This document shows, piece by piece, positions 1 to 8,645 of a stretch of 64,000 bases of DNA (positions within the stretch are counted from its first letter, which is position 1; every line of letters begins with the position of its first letter). The stretch is from Lederbergia citrea (GTDB lineage: Bacteria > Bacillota > Bacilli > Bacillales > Bacillaceae_C): NCBI RefSeq assembly GCF_018343525.1, contig NZ_JAGYPH010000001.1, forward strand, positions 744,001 through 808,000, given 5' to 3'. A model generated the notes under the pieces. The model made no database searches. It saw nothing but the letters and a program-made list of their open reading frames with translations, and had not been told where the DNA came from. A program made the position numbers and the translations under genes.

Positions 1-519
1 AGGAGTCGCCGCCTTCCGCTCCAATCAACGGAACATGCTAAATTTAATATTTAAGCTTTATAGAAACTAAAGAAAAAAAGATATAATACCTAGACGCTGA
101 ACTGCCCCCTGTCAAGTAGACAGCGGGTAATTCACTCTCTAAGGGAATTATATCTTTTTTGTTTATAATCATAATGATCAATTTCAAATGAATGAGTACA
201 ATGATAAAAAATCAACAATCAATGGTTTTTAATCCATATATGGATATTTACGAATAAGTAGTTCCAAAGGATAATCTTTTGCGTAAAATTAACAAGCTTG
301 TTGGCTTTTCATTTGTTTTAAATGTAGCATTTTATTGGTTTGGAGAAGCGTCCGCTCGACTCCTGCGGGATCTGCGAGACAGCCGAGACCCTGCAGGAGC
401 GTAGCGACGAAGCGGCTCGGCGCTCGCCCCGCGGAAAGCGAGCGGTAAGCTTCGGAAAACCTGCTCTATCTAACATAAAAATAAAAGACTATAGACAACT
501 CGTTTATTCGAGTTTGTCT
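1..519. repeat. Composite dispersed repeat, left copy
   Basis: Non-coding block made of GC-rich foldback modules inside AT-rich DNA. The first about 34 bases are the truncated end of a foldback that is complete in the right-hand copy (63533-63630). Bases about 336-460 are a second GC-rich module, and 493-519 is a terminator hairpin. Reverse-complementing 63093-63630 gives the same modules in the same order, with clear similarity also in the AT-rich spacer (for example around 205-275). The similarity is imperfect and I judged it by eye. An 88-codon open frame at 340-606 lies in the GC-rich module and is not a believable gene. Confidence 0.75.
491..519 (-). terminator. Rho-independent terminator of the zinc-ribbon gene
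   Basis: Inverted arms of about 11 bases (AGACAACTCG and its complement) around a short loop, followed on the minus strand by a T-rich run. It abuts the stop codon of the 80-residue gene and also forms the inner edge of the left repeat. The same hairpin ends the right repeat, after odhB. Confidence 0.7.
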
Positions 520-761
520 CACCTCTCACCGAATTTGATAAAAGTCTTTTCATCTTCAATTAAACCGCACGCGCCACACTGGATTCTCCGTTCTGGACCA
601 TTATAAGGTGCATGAAAGGGCCCTGCATCGTCCAATCCTTCATAGCGCTCAATTGTTTCCCCTGTTTGGGGATCTAATTTTACTGCATGAACAATCTGAT
701 CAATAATATTAAAACGAGAACGATTCGTTTTGCAGTTTGGACAGCAATACCGAGAGTTCAT
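519..761 (-). CDS. Small zinc-ribbon protein, function unknown
   Basis: An 80-residue protein with two CxxC knuckles, CPNC at about residues 8-11 and CGAC at about 62-65, as expected for a zinc ribbon. The centre is polar with no membrane segment or signal peptide, so it should be cytoplasmic. A strong AAGGAGG lies just upstream of the ATG. It is monocistronic, with a terminator directly after the stop. I recognise the type as a conserved Bacillaceae hypothetical protein but cannot name a function. A nucleic-acid or protein-binding role would only be a guess from the zinc ribbon. Confidence 0.65.
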   Translation of the reverse strand: MNSRYCCPNCKTNRSRFNIIDQIVHAVKLDPQTGETIERYEGLDDAGPFHAPYNGPERRIQCGACGLIEDEKTFIKFGER

Positions 762-1143
762 GTAATCCTCCTTAATTATATAATGTGTATTATAGGTTAC
801 CCAGAGCTATAAAAAAATATCAATTAAGTACGAGAAAAAGTAACAATTGAAATAAAAATGTAATATATGTAACGAAAAGAAGAGTTTTAAAAACTGTCAA
901 TATGAAATGCGTAGAAAATAATGGTAACTACTATGTTAAATTGGCAATCCAGCCAATGTAAGCCAAACATATAATTATGTTGAAAAGAGCGGTATTTTCA
1001 TGTTTATAGACTATCATTTATGAAAACTATCAAAAACTTATATGACTTTTTGAAACTGGTATTTCCTTCCGTAAATATTACATAAAATCGTGTGTTAAGA
1101 TGATTTTGCAAGCAAGAAAAAAGAACTTCGGGAGGAATACAAA
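762..1143. other. Divergent intergenic region
   Basis: This gap lies between the minus-strand zinc-ribbon gene and the plus-strand CAP-domain gene. It is AT-rich. A TATAAT on the minus strand near 791-797 is a plausible -10 box for the zinc-ribbon gene. A GGGAGG site just before 1144 serves the downstream gene. I found no RNA gene or open frame. Confidence 0.4.
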
Positions 1144-1917
1144 ATGAAGAAATTAGTCATTACAACTGCTGCAGCTGTAGCACTTATGGCAACACCTTTT
1201 GTAGGGAAAGCTGATGCTGCGCAAGTTCAACCAATAGATACAAAGGTAGTTTATAAGTATGTTAATTTTTCAGATTCGAATGATTGGTGCAATCAAGTTT
1301 TTAAGACTTACAAATTTGATTGGAATAATAATAACAATTTTGACTGGAATAAAAAAGATTATAAATATAATAAAGCACCTGAAGCTCAAAAAGCTGAGCC
1401 GCAAAAACCGGTACAACAACCAGTTCAAAAACCAGTTCAAAAACCGACACCTGAACAAAAGCCAGCAGAGCCAGTTCAACAGCCGCAACAACCTGTTCAA
1501 AAACAAGAAAAACCTGCTGCTTCACAAGAAACTTCACAATTAAGTGCTTTCGAACAACAAGTTTTTGAATTGACAAACCAAGAAAGAACAAAAAATGGAC
1601 TAGCTCCATTAAAATTAGATGTTGAATTAAGCAAAGTAGCACGTGAAAAATCTAGAGATATGTCTGTAAACAAATATTTTGATCATAATAGCCCGACATA
1701 CGGTTCCCCATTTGATATGATGAAGAAATTTGGTATTACGTATCGTTCTGCAGGTGAAAATATTGCCATGGGACAACGCACACCACAAGAAGTTGTTAAT
1801 GCTTGGATGAATAGTGAAGGTCACCGTGCTAATATTCTTAGCAGCAGCTTTACTCATATTGGTATCGGACACGTAGAAAACGGAAACTACTGGACACAAC
1901 AATTCATTGGTAAATAA
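1144..1917 (+). CDS. Secreted CAP/SCP-domain protein, YkwD-like
   Basis: A 257-residue exported protein. Residues 1-26 form a Sec signal peptide (MKK start, hydrophobic core, likely cleavage after ADA). An Asn/Asp/Lys-rich stretch (about 55-75) and a low-complexity Pro-Gln-Lys linker (about 80-130, PVQ/KPVQ repeats) follow. The C-terminal about 120 residues are a CAP domain with the usual LTNQER start, the FDHNSP and AGENIA segments and HRANIL, as in B. subtilis YkwD. CAP proteins of Bacillus are extracellular or wall-associated; their enzymatic role is not settled. The repeats probably act as a flexible wall-spanning spacer. The gene stands alone and ends before a shared terminator. Confidence 0.85.
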   Translation: MKKLVITTAAAVALMATPFVGKADAAQVQPIDTKVVYKYVNFSDSNDWCNQVFKTYKFDWNNNNNFDWNKKDYKYNKAPEAQKAEPQKPVQQPVQKPVQKPTPEQKPAEPVQQPQQPVQKQEKPAASQETSQLSAFEQQVFELTNQERTKNGLAPLKLDVELSKVAREKSRDMSVNKYFDHNSPTYGSPFDMMKKFGITYRSAGENIAMGQRTPQEVVNAWMNSEGHRANILSSSFTHIGIGHVENGNYWTQQFIGK

Positions 1918-1993
1918 TAAACTATAAAGGGAGAGCGGCTACGAGAGACACATCATGTGCTAAAGCCGACCCGACCCGCATCGTGCGGACATT

Positions 1994-2036
1994 AAAAAGC
2001 GAACAGCAGCCGATTTGGCTACTGTTCGCTTTTTTG
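1994..2036. terminator. Bidirectional terminator between CAP gene and MATE gene
   Basis: Long stem (AAAAGCGAACAG paired with its complement) with A-runs before it and T-runs after it, so it can work on both strands. The stop codon of the MATE gene (2019-2021) lies inside the hairpin. Confidence 0.75.
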
Positions 2037-3383
2037 TAAATTAAATTGTCTTTTTTGGACAATGATTAAGCGGTATGACAAAGTGGCAGCTCCTATGGCT
2101 AAACCGATAATCAAACCCAGCCAGAATCCAAAAGGCCCCATCTCCGTCTTGTTTGCCAACAAGTAACCGAGGGGCAAACCAATTACCCAAAATGAAATTA
2201 ATGCCATGATGAATGTTACATTTACATCTTTATATCCACGTAGCGTCCCTTGGATAGGAGCTAGAATCGCATCTGATAATTGAAAGAAAACTGCATAGAG
2301 TAGAAATTGAGAAGTTAATCTTATAACAGCCTGATCATCACTGTATAAATGGGCAACCTCAGGCCGGAAAATAAATAGCAGTATTCCAGTTACTAAAGAG
2401 ATTGTGACGCCGCCCCCAATGCCAAGCAAGCTATAGGATCGTGCATCCTTGAATCTTTTTGCACCCGATTCGAATCCGACTAGTATGGTCAAAGCCATAG
2501 AAATGCTTAATGGAATCATATAAATGAAAGAAGCAAAGTTTAGTGCTGCTTGGTGTGAAGCAATTACCTTCGTGCCAAATTTACTCATGAATAGCGTGAC
2601 GGCGGAAAATATGCTTGTTTCCACAAAAATAGACATTCCAATTGGGACTCCAAGAGTAAAAATTTCTTTCCATTTTTCAAGAGATATTTTGTGAAATGAA
2701 TGGAAAACTTGATAATCTACAAAGGGCTTTTTCCGATGAATAATCCAGATCGCAATAAAAGTAATAATCCAATACGTAATCGCAGAGGCAATACCTGATC
2801 CAATACCACCCATTTGCGGCATGCCTAACTTTCCAAAAATAAGAATATAGTTCAGAATGACGTTAATTGGCAAAGACATTAATGTGATGATCATCGTTAC
2901 CCTTGTTTTTCCAAGTGCATCCATAAAACATCTTAGAACGTTATAAACAAATAACGGAATGATTCCAAAAGCTAATGAAACCAAGTAAAACTTAGCCACA
3001 TGCCTTACTTCATCTTCCAAATTCATCCCATTTAGCAACGGCATAAGAATGATAGAGCCGATTAATAAAACCAATAACGCCATAGCGATTCCTGCGTAAA
3101 TCCCCTGAATGACAGAGAAGGGAACTTCATGTTTCTTTTTCGCTCCAACTAAATGGGCTACGATGGGTGTAACAGATAAAAGTATGCCACTAAGACCAGT
3201 AAAGATAGGCACCCAGAAAGAAGAACCAATGGCAACCCCGGCCAAATGATTCGCGGAATATTTTCCCGTCATCATAATATCAAAGAAAGTCATAGAAAAC
3301 ATCGCAAGTTGGGTAATCAAAATAGGAGTAAAAATGACCCATAATTGCAGAAGTTTTTCTCGTAAAGTATTTGTCTGCTTCAT
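2019..3383 (-). CDS. MATE family multidrug efflux transporter
   Basis: A 454-residue integral membrane protein with about 12 hydrophobic segments in two similar halves, the size and layout of the MatE family (NorM/YojI type). The opening IFTPILITQLAMFSMTFFDIMMTG matches the first MATE helix, in pieces such as PILITQLAMFSM. These pumps export cationic drugs and dyes using Na+ or H+ gradients. The substrate cannot be told from sequence. The start is supported by GAGGTAG upstream of the ATG. It is a single gene, convergent with the CAP-domain gene. Confidence 0.88.
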   Translation of the reverse strand: MKQTNTLREKLLQLWVIFTPILITQLAMFSMTFFDIMMTGKYSANHLAGVAIGSSFWVPIFTGLSGILLSVTPIVAHLVGAKKKHEVPFSVIQGIYAGIAMALLVLLIGSIILMPLLNGMNLEDEVRHVAKFYLVSLAFGIIPLFVYNVLRCFMDALGKTRVTMIITLMSLPINVILNYILIFGKLGMPQMGGIGSGIASAITYWIITFIAIWIIHRKKPFVDYQVFHSFHKISLEKWKEIFTLGVPIGMSIFVETSIFSAVTLFMSKFGTKVIASHQAALNFASFIYMIPLSISMALTILVGFESGAKRFKDARSYSLLGIGGGVTISLVTGILLFIFRPEVAHLYSDDQAVIRLTSQFLLYAVFFQLSDAILAPIQGTLRGYKDVNVTFIMALISFWVIGLPLGYLLANKTEMGPFGFWLGLIIGLAIGAATLSYRLIIVQKRQFNLQKSEQ

Positions 3384-3540
3384 TTTCTACCTCGATGTAT
3401 AAATTTTTGTAAATTAAATTATAACATATTGGCAGAGTTTGTTAATATTCGAAATAGGCACTCATAATATTATTATGTAAACAGAATATAATCTATTTCC
3501 TTTCATATACATGATATAGAAAAAGAGAGGAGAGATATAT

Positions 3541-3693
3541 TTGGCTTATCGATATTCAAAAGGTTGGTATATTGCTCAATTAAAAGAAATGGGGATTCGT
3601 TATCATCCGGAAAAGAAAAAGAAATTAGAGTCATATAAAACATATATTTTAAGGAATTTCCACGATAAAATGAGTAGTGAGCGCGGGAAATAA
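3541..3693 (+). CDS. DUF2639 (YflJ-like) small protein
   Basis: A 50-residue protein starting with TTG behind a GAGGAGAG ribosome-binding site. The translation begins (M)AYRYSKGWYIAQLKE and is rich in Lys and Tyr. The pattern YSKGWYxxxLKExGI followed by RKLESYK-like residues resembles the small Bacillus YflJ/DUF2639 family. Function unknown; the family is often found in spore formers. It is followed at once by a strong hairpin terminator. Confidence 0.6.
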   Translation: MAYRYSKGWYIAQLKEMGIRYHPEKKKKLESYKTYILRNFHDKMSSERGK

Positions 3694-3696
3694 AAA

Positions 3697-3728
3697 TAAC
3701 AGCCGGAAAAATTCCGGCTGTTATTTTT
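3697..3728. terminator. Bidirectional terminator
   Basis: AACAGCCGGAA stem with a three-base loop, flanked by A/T runs on both sides. It serves the small plus-strand gene and the convergent GNAT gene. Confidence 0.8.
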
Positions 3729-3731
3729 ATT

Positions 3732-4295
3732 CTAGGCTTCTAGAGGCTGCAATTCTTCAACGACAGCAGATTGCCTCATGTAATTCATTGTAAACAAATC
3801 CTTCGGAACTTCATATAAATCATAAATATAACCGTTTTGGTTTAATTGTTGAAATACTAAAGGCCGTGATTCGTTTGCTCTAACCGTATAAGGAAGCTTC
3901 TCTGCAGCTTTCCTTGAACGGATATTTTCCTGGCGGATCCTCATATATACAGTAGCAATCTCTCTTTCAAAAAATAACTCTTGGAAAAAGGCTTCTTTTG
4001 CTATCGTGTTCATCCCTTTTCCGTGATATGGCTTTCCAATCCAGGTGCCTAAAAATCCGGCATTGTCTTTAATATCAAATAGATTAATTGTTCCAATTGG
4101 ATTTTCCCACTCATCCAAAATGGTTCGAGAAATTAATTCTCCGCGCTCTTCTGCTTCGATAGTCTGCTTTGTTAAAAACATAAATTCTTCATAAGAATTT
4201 GCTTTTTGACGGACGAAAGGGAAGACATCCGGGTGCGTCATTAAATCAAATAAAGCATGACATTCATGCCCATTCAATTCACGTTTTTTCAACAT
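3732..4295 (-). CDS. GNAT family N-acetyltransferase
   Basis: A 187-residue protein. The start is placed at the ATG at 4295 because AGGAGGGAG lies seven bases upstream. A longer open frame to 4406 only reads through a structured RNA leader. The order of segments (LMTHPDVFPFVRQKA, GTINLFDIKDN, GTWIGKPYHGKGMNTIA, IRQENIRSRKAAEK) fits the RimJ/RimL-like GNAT fold. YHGKG is the acetyl-CoA phosphate-binding loop and RSRKAAEKL the late helix. The acceptor substrate is unknown. The C-terminal about 50 residues after the GNAT core look like a family-specific tail. It is unusual in having a strongly structured tRNA-like leader. Confidence 0.8.
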   Translation of the reverse strand: MLKKRELNGHECHALFDLMTHPDVFPFVRQKANSYEEFMFLTKQTIEAEERGELISRTILDEWENPIGTINLFDIKDNAGFLGTWIGKPYHGKGMNTIAKEAFFQELFFEREIATVYMRIRQENIRSRKAAEKLPYTVRANESRPLVFQQLNQNGYIYDLYEVPKDLFTMNYMRQSAVVEELQPLEA

Positions 4296-4327
4296 AGAAC
4301 TCCCTCCTGGGCAGGGCAGTCCCGTAA

Positions 4328-4440
4328 ATTCGTTCCTACCCTCGAAATTTTTTAAAGTTGCATAAAAAATTTCGGGGTGGGAATCGAACCCACTAGAACC
4401 AGCCAAGCAACAGACTGGTGGCGCACCATTTGCCTTCCCT
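4328..4440 (-). promoter_or_regulatory. Structured leader with a tRNA T-arm-like sequence
   Basis: Read on the minus strand, 4393-4377 is a perfect T-arm (GTGGG TTCGATT CCCAC). The next bases form one side of a strong stem: 4354-4335 and 4363-4382 pair over 15 bases, then four more after a one-base bulge. The second arm is thus a near copy, inverted, of the T-arm 3' end plus the following A/T run. I could not find a matching acceptor 5' strand or anticodon arm upstream, so it is not a complete tRNA gene. It lies in the leader of the GNAT gene and could be a cis-acting RNA, an attenuator or the relic of a tRNA-targeting insertion. Confidence 0.45.
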
Positions 4441-4654
4441 CAATTATGAGCTGTATTTAATTTTCATTATTTCTAATGACATCATACAAAAAAAAACTTC
4501 ATTTGGAAATAGGAAAATAAAATTTATTTTATGACTTTTTTCGACTTAATTTGACACATTTCTTTAGCATATATATATGTACATTTTAATGAATATCTGA
4601 AACTTTTGGAGTGATTAACCGTATAATAGAGATTAGTAGAAGGGAGGAATATGT

Positions 4655-4978
4655 ATGGAAGATAAGAACGAGAGGTTATTTGCAGCGGCAATCTATATTT
4701 CAAGTTTTTTCTCGGCGGTGCTTGGTCCTTTAATTATTTGGCTTATTAAAAAAGATGATTCGTCATTTGTAGATTTTCATGGAAGGGAATATATGAATTT
4801 TTTTATTTCTTATACTATTTATAGTTTAATTGCATCTGTGCTCATGATTATTTTAATTGGTTTTGTGCTTTTGCCGATTATTGGATTTCTCGCACTAGTA
4901 TTTACAATCATTGGCGCAATCAAAGCATATGATGGGCAAATATATCGAATTCCATTTGTCATCCGTTTTTTAAAATAA
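4655..4978 (+). CDS. DUF4870 membrane protein
   Basis: A 107-residue protein with three hydrophobic segments (about 10-30, 45-70, 70-90). The polar loop KKDDSSFVDFHGREYMNFFISYTIY is typical of DUF4870/YtzE-like proteins (F-V-D-x-H-x-(K/R)-E followed by N-F-x-I-S). GGGAGG precedes the ATG. Family function is unknown. It is a single gene followed by a weak hairpin (about 4983-5004) with a T-run. Confidence 0.75.
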   Translation: MEDKNERLFAAAIYISSFFSAVLGPLIIWLIKKDDSSFVDFHGREYMNFFISYTIYSLIASVLMIILIGFVLLPIIGFLALVFTIIGAIKAYDGQIYRIPFVIRFLK

Positions 4979-5082
4979 AATGATCTGGTGATCGCCAGGT
5001 TTTTTTGTCTATCAAATCAGCTGGTATAAACCCTTCTTGCATTTCATATAATGGAGTCACACTCCAAAGCAGGGGGAGCCAT

Positions 5083-5811
5083 ATGAACATTAGAAACCAC
5101 TATTCTGGCATGGCCCGTTTATACATTCATCAATCCATTTTGTATACAATTTTTCTTACTATAGTAGTTCTTCCATGTTTAAAGAAAACGCATATTTTCC
5201 CTGTTATTGGTACAGGGATATTTATATTAGCCAGTATTGTTTATTATTTTTTTCGATATTTATATTTTTCATTTAAGGTCAATGCTTTACCAAGACCCCA
5301 TTTTGCCAAGCAGCAAGGATCTGTCTATTTTTTGATCATGCCGTCACCAGTTTCTGCATACCATTGGAAGTTATTCTCTAGTAATGGGATTTGTAAATTT
5401 TCTATAGTAGCGGTAACAGGCAAAGAGAAAAAATCCAAAATAAAAGCAACTAACTCCAAGAAAGCACGGGTTTTAAGGGTAATGGACCATGAAAAAAATA
5501 TGACATGCCTCGCCTTTAAGGAAAAGCATTCGTTTCATTTGTACACAGAAGGAAATGAACTGTTATTTAGTGCTAAAAAACAGAATAAACGAGAATTTTA
5601 TGGGAGTAATGGATTGGATCGTTACCAATATAAAAAGATGGCTTATAATTTTGTTGTTACAAAAAACGGAAGAAAAATCATGACAATTTCACAAGGATTA
5701 ATGCCAACAAGGTTACAAAAACTCTTTTATGCGAGTACTCCTGTCGTAACTTTTGATAGCAATATAAAAGATTATGAACGCCATTTTTGTTTAGCCCTAT
5801 TTTTCCGATAA
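5083..5811 (+). CDS. Tubby C-terminal-like membrane-anchored protein
   Basis: A 242-residue protein. I chose the ATG at 5083 because CAGGGGGAG precedes it; the frame opens further upstream at 5005 without a ribosome site. Two hydrophobic segments near residues 18-40 and 44-65 anchor it. The rest is soluble and beta-rich, with NKREFYGSNGLDRYQYKK and KNGRKIMTISQG. The layout resembles Bacillus proteins annotated as tubby C-terminal domain-like, with two helices and then a tubby/YxjI-type barrel. That assignment comes from overall pattern, not a decisive motif. Its stop codon touches the end of the convergent ligD. Confidence 0.45.
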   Translation: MNIRNHYSGMARLYIHQSILYTIFLTIVVLPCLKKTHIFPVIGTGIFILASIVYYFFRYLYFSFKVNALPRPHFAKQQGSVYFLIMPSPVSAYHWKLFSSNGICKFSIVAVTGKEKKSKIKATNSKKARVLRVMDHEKNMTCLAFKEKHSFHLYTEGNELLFSAKKQNKREFYGSNGLDRYQYKKMAYNFVVTKNGRKIMTISQGLMPTRLQKLFYASTPVVTFDSNIKDYERHFCLALFFR

Positions 5812-7629
5812 TCAATTCGACTCTCCCTCTTTAATCATTTGCAGCACTTGATGAAAAGGTTGGGTCTTTTTGCTATGGAAAAATAACGAAAATGGATCAC
5901 TGAAAACCTCTATTCTCTTGAGTACTGTCTCCATTGTAAAATCGTCCGGGATTAAGTGATCATTGACCTCATGCCAGAATAATGGCGCTGCTACCAGATT
6001 ATCGGAATTATTTCGAACTGAGTAGGGAGCGATAATCGTTTTCCCTTCTGCATGTTGGATAAAATCAATATAAAGTTTTTTTGCCCGATTTCTTTTCAAT
6101 CTTTCAATGGTGTAAGATTGCGGATCATAGGTAATGAGAAACTTGGCAATAAATTCCGTAAAATGACGGGTATCCTCCCATGTGTAACGATTATCAGGTA
6201 ATGGTATATAAATTTGCATTCCTTTATTACCAGATAGCTTGACAAAACTAGTCAGTTTCAATTGATCTAGAACGTCTTTTAGGATTAATGCAGCTTTCCT
6301 TGCTAACGAGAAATATTCCCGTGATGGCGGATCCAGATCTAATACAATTTCACTGACAAATTGGCTTTTGATCGTTTGAAACGGAATATGGAATTCAATT
6401 GCCAGTTGATTTCCTAACCAGATCAATGATTTTAAATCATTACAAACAATCATCTCATTTGACTCATACATATGGGATTGAACAAAGGACGGAGCCGATT
6501 CCGGTATACTTTTTTGATAAAAAGCTTCGCCAAACTCTCCATGGGGGGCACGAATAACGGTCAATAGCCGATCTTTTAAAAACGGAAGCAGAAATGCTGA
6601 ACTTTTCTTTAAATAACGAAGATAATCCAATTTCGTTATCGAGTTTTTATGCCATAACTTTTTTTCCGGATGTGTGATGACCACCTCCTCCGGAAAAGCT
6701 GCTTCAGAAGCCAAAAAATGTTCATATGTACACTGTTCATGGTCTAAATCAAGACGAAGATTCTTAAAATAAGGCTCACGAAGCTGCTCACCTTTCCATT
6801 CTAAATAATGGAGGTCTAAACATATTCCAGGTTGAATTTGTATCAAGCTATCTTTGCGTTCATTGAAATTACGGATGATTGATTCCCGCAAAGCATTTTT
6901 GGTTTCTGAATTTAATCCATTTACAAATAGTCCTAATGAGACGACTTTTTTGCTTTTCCAAACGCCGACGTGAAAAAAGCCATTATTATCATCAAATGCT
7001 GTGAGAAAGCAGGAGACAGTTTTCCAGTTCTTTATTTTTATCCAAGCTGACGTTCTTTTTCCTTCTTCCCAAACGCCATTAGCTAGTTTAGCAACAATCC
7101 CTTCACTATCATGGTCCTTCACTATTTCTTTTATTTTTTTATATGACTTAAAATGTGAGACAATTTTAAAAGGGCAAACTAATGAATCGAATCGTGTAAA
7201 AATAGTTAATAATTCTTCCTTTCTTTTCAAATAGGGAAGAGAGCTGGTGCTCTTATCAGCAACAGATAATAAATCAAATGCAAGATACGTACATGGTCTA
7301 TCAGCAGCAGCCTTTTCAATTTTATCCTTCGATCGCAATCTCCCTCTTATCTGGATTTGCTCAAAATTTGCTTTCCATTCATTTTCTAATATACATAATT
7401 CACCATCCAAAATTAGAGGAAGAGAGTCAGAAACAGCTTCTTGATATTGGAGTAGAAAGGACTTAATTTCAGGAAATTGAGGTAATAGGTCCTTCCCGTT
7501 TCTGCTCCATAAAAAACACTCATCTTTTGTCCATACCAGAATACCGCGAAAACCATCATATTTAATTTCGTATAGCCATTCACCTTGAGCGGGAGGCTTG
7601 AATGCTAAAGTAGGAAGCATAGGTTTCAA
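5812..7629 (-). CDS. ligD: ATP-dependent DNA ligase LigD (ligase + polymerase domains)
   Basis: About 605 residues from a TTG start at 7629, which has AAGGTG nine bases upstream; the frame is open 17 codons further. The N-terminal half is the ATP-dependent ligase domain. EIKYDGFRG is motif I with the AMP-accepting Lys, DGELC is motif III, DSEGIVAK is motif IV, and WIKIKNWK is motif V. The C-terminal half is the primase/polymerase domain (VIRAPHGEFGEAFYQK, VLDLDPPS with catalytic Asp residues, KLSGNKGMQIYIPLP). As in B. subtilis YkoU there is no phosphoesterase domain. With Ku it performs non-homologous end joining, chiefly in spores and stationary cells. Confidence 0.95.
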   Translation of the reverse strand: MKPMLPTLAFKPPAQGEWLYEIKYDGFRGILVWTKDECFLWSRNGKDLLPQFPEIKSFLLQYQEAVSDSLPLILDGELCILENEWKANFEQIQIRGRLRSKDKIEKAAADRPCTYLAFDLLSVADKSTSSLPYLKRKEELLTIFTRFDSLVCPFKIVSHFKSYKKIKEIVKDHDSEGIVAKLANGVWEEGKRTSAWIKIKNWKTVSCFLTAFDDNNGFFHVGVWKSKKVVSLGLFVNGLNSETKNALRESIIRNFNERKDSLIQIQPGICLDLHYLEWKGEQLREPYFKNLRLDLDHEQCTYEHFLASEAAFPEEVVITHPEKKLWHKNSITKLDYLRYLKKSSAFLLPFLKDRLLTVIRAPHGEFGEAFYQKSIPESAPSFVQSHMYESNEMIVCNDLKSLIWLGNQLAIEFHIPFQTIKSQFVSEIVLDLDPPSREYFSLARKAALILKDVLDQLKLTSFVKLSGNKGMQIYIPLPDNRYTWEDTRHFTEFIAKFLITYDPQSYTIERLKRNRAKKLYIDFIQHAEGKTIIAPYSVRNNSDNLVAAPLFWHEVNDHLIPDDFTMETVLKRIEVFSDPFSLFFHSKKTQPFHQVLQMIKEGESN

Positions 7630-7752
7630 AAACGAACACACCTTTTTTATGTTTTGTCTAGTATGCCCCTGAAGCTTCAATATTTACCATAAGTTGTTGT
7701 GTGTACAGAGATATAACTAGTCAAAACTAATAAAAAAGAAAAAGGTGATTAT

Positions 7753-8583
7753 ATGCATACAATGTGGAAGGGAAGTATCAGTTTTGGTCTAGTTAATATC
7801 CCGATAAAGCTGCATGCAGCTACGGAAGATAAAGATGTGAAATTTCGTTCTCTTCATAAAGAATGTCATACCCCGATTAAGTATGAAAAAATATGCCCAG
7901 TATGTGAAAAAGAATTAGATATAAAAGAAATTGTCAAAGGGTATGAAATTACGAAAGGGAAATTTGTCATTGTGGAAGAAGACGAGCTAAAAGAACTTAG
8001 CGAAGCAACTGGTGAAAGAGCTGTCGAAATCATCGATTTTATTAAGTTAAATGAAATAGATCCAATATACTTTAATAGAAGTTATTATATGTCTCCTGAT
8101 GGAGGTGGAATGAAGGCTTATGGACTGTTACGGAAAGCGTTGACTGAATCGGAAAAAGCAGGCCTTGCCAAGATAATCATACGATCCAAAGAGCAACTAG
8201 CTGTAATTCGCGTTTTCGGAGGCACATTATTAATGGAAACCATTCACTTCCCTGATGAGGTGAGAAAAGCTGCAGATGTTCCGAATGTTCCAGCTGCCGA
8301 TGAAGTGTCAAAAAAAGAAATTGACACGGCCATTTTACTTATTGATCAGTTAACGACTACTTTTAATCCAGAAAAATATCATGACGAATATAGATCGAAG
8401 CTACTTGAATTGATCGAAGCCAAGAGAAGTGGGCAAGAATTGGTTACGGTGAAGGAAAAAGCACCTGCCGCCAATATGACGGATTTGATGGCTGCATTAC
8501 AGGCATCCATTGATAGAACGAAACCTGCTGCTAAAAAAACCGTTAGAAGAAAAACAGCGAAGAAGGAAGCACAGTCCAAATAA
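7753..8583 (+). CDS. ku: Non-homologous end joining protein Ku
   Basis: A 276-residue protein with the conserved Ku opening MWKGSISFGLVNIPIKLH and the body ECHTPIKYEKICPVCEKEL, where the two Cys pairs are common in Bacillus Ku. It ends in a Lys/Arg/Ala-rich tail (about 255-276) typical of DNA-interacting bacterial Ku extensions. Ku forms a homodimer that threads on DNA ends and recruits LigD. The gene is divergent from ligD with a shared intergenic region of about 120 bases, as in other Bacillus. AAAGGTG precedes the ATG at 7753; an ATG three codons later would also fit. Confidence 0.95.
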   Translation: MHTMWKGSISFGLVNIPIKLHAATEDKDVKFRSLHKECHTPIKYEKICPVCEKELDIKEIVKGYEITKGKFVIVEEDELKELSEATGERAVEIIDFIKLNEIDPIYFNRSYYMSPDGGGMKAYGLLRKALTESEKAGLAKIIIRSKEQLAVIRVFGGTLLMETIHFPDEVRKAADVPNVPAADEVSKKEIDTAILLIDQLTTTFNPEKYHDEYRSKLLELIEAKRSGQELVTVKEKAPAANMTDLMAALQASIDRTKPAAKKTVRRKTAKKEAQSK

Positions 8584-8645
8584 AAGATAAGTTCCATTTA
8601 TTTGTGTTTATGTTAATATAGAGAAAAAAATGGAAGAGGAATTTT

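Noticed and set aside
340..606. Plus-strand open frame of 88 codons
   Set aside because: It lies in the GC-rich repeat module, overlaps the zinc-ribbon gene on the other strand and has no ribosome site or protein-like composition.
1259..1642. Several open frames overlapping the linker of the CAP-domain gene
   Set aside because: Low-complexity CAA/CCA repeats give long frames on both strands; only the frame with signal peptide and CAP domain is credible.
4296..4406. N-terminal extension of the GNAT protein
   Set aside because: The extension would translate the tRNA-like leader; a strong ribosome site fits the ATG at 4295.
4330..4440. Complete tRNA gene
   Set aside because: Only a T-arm is convincing; I found no matching acceptor 5' strand, D-arm or anticodon arm.
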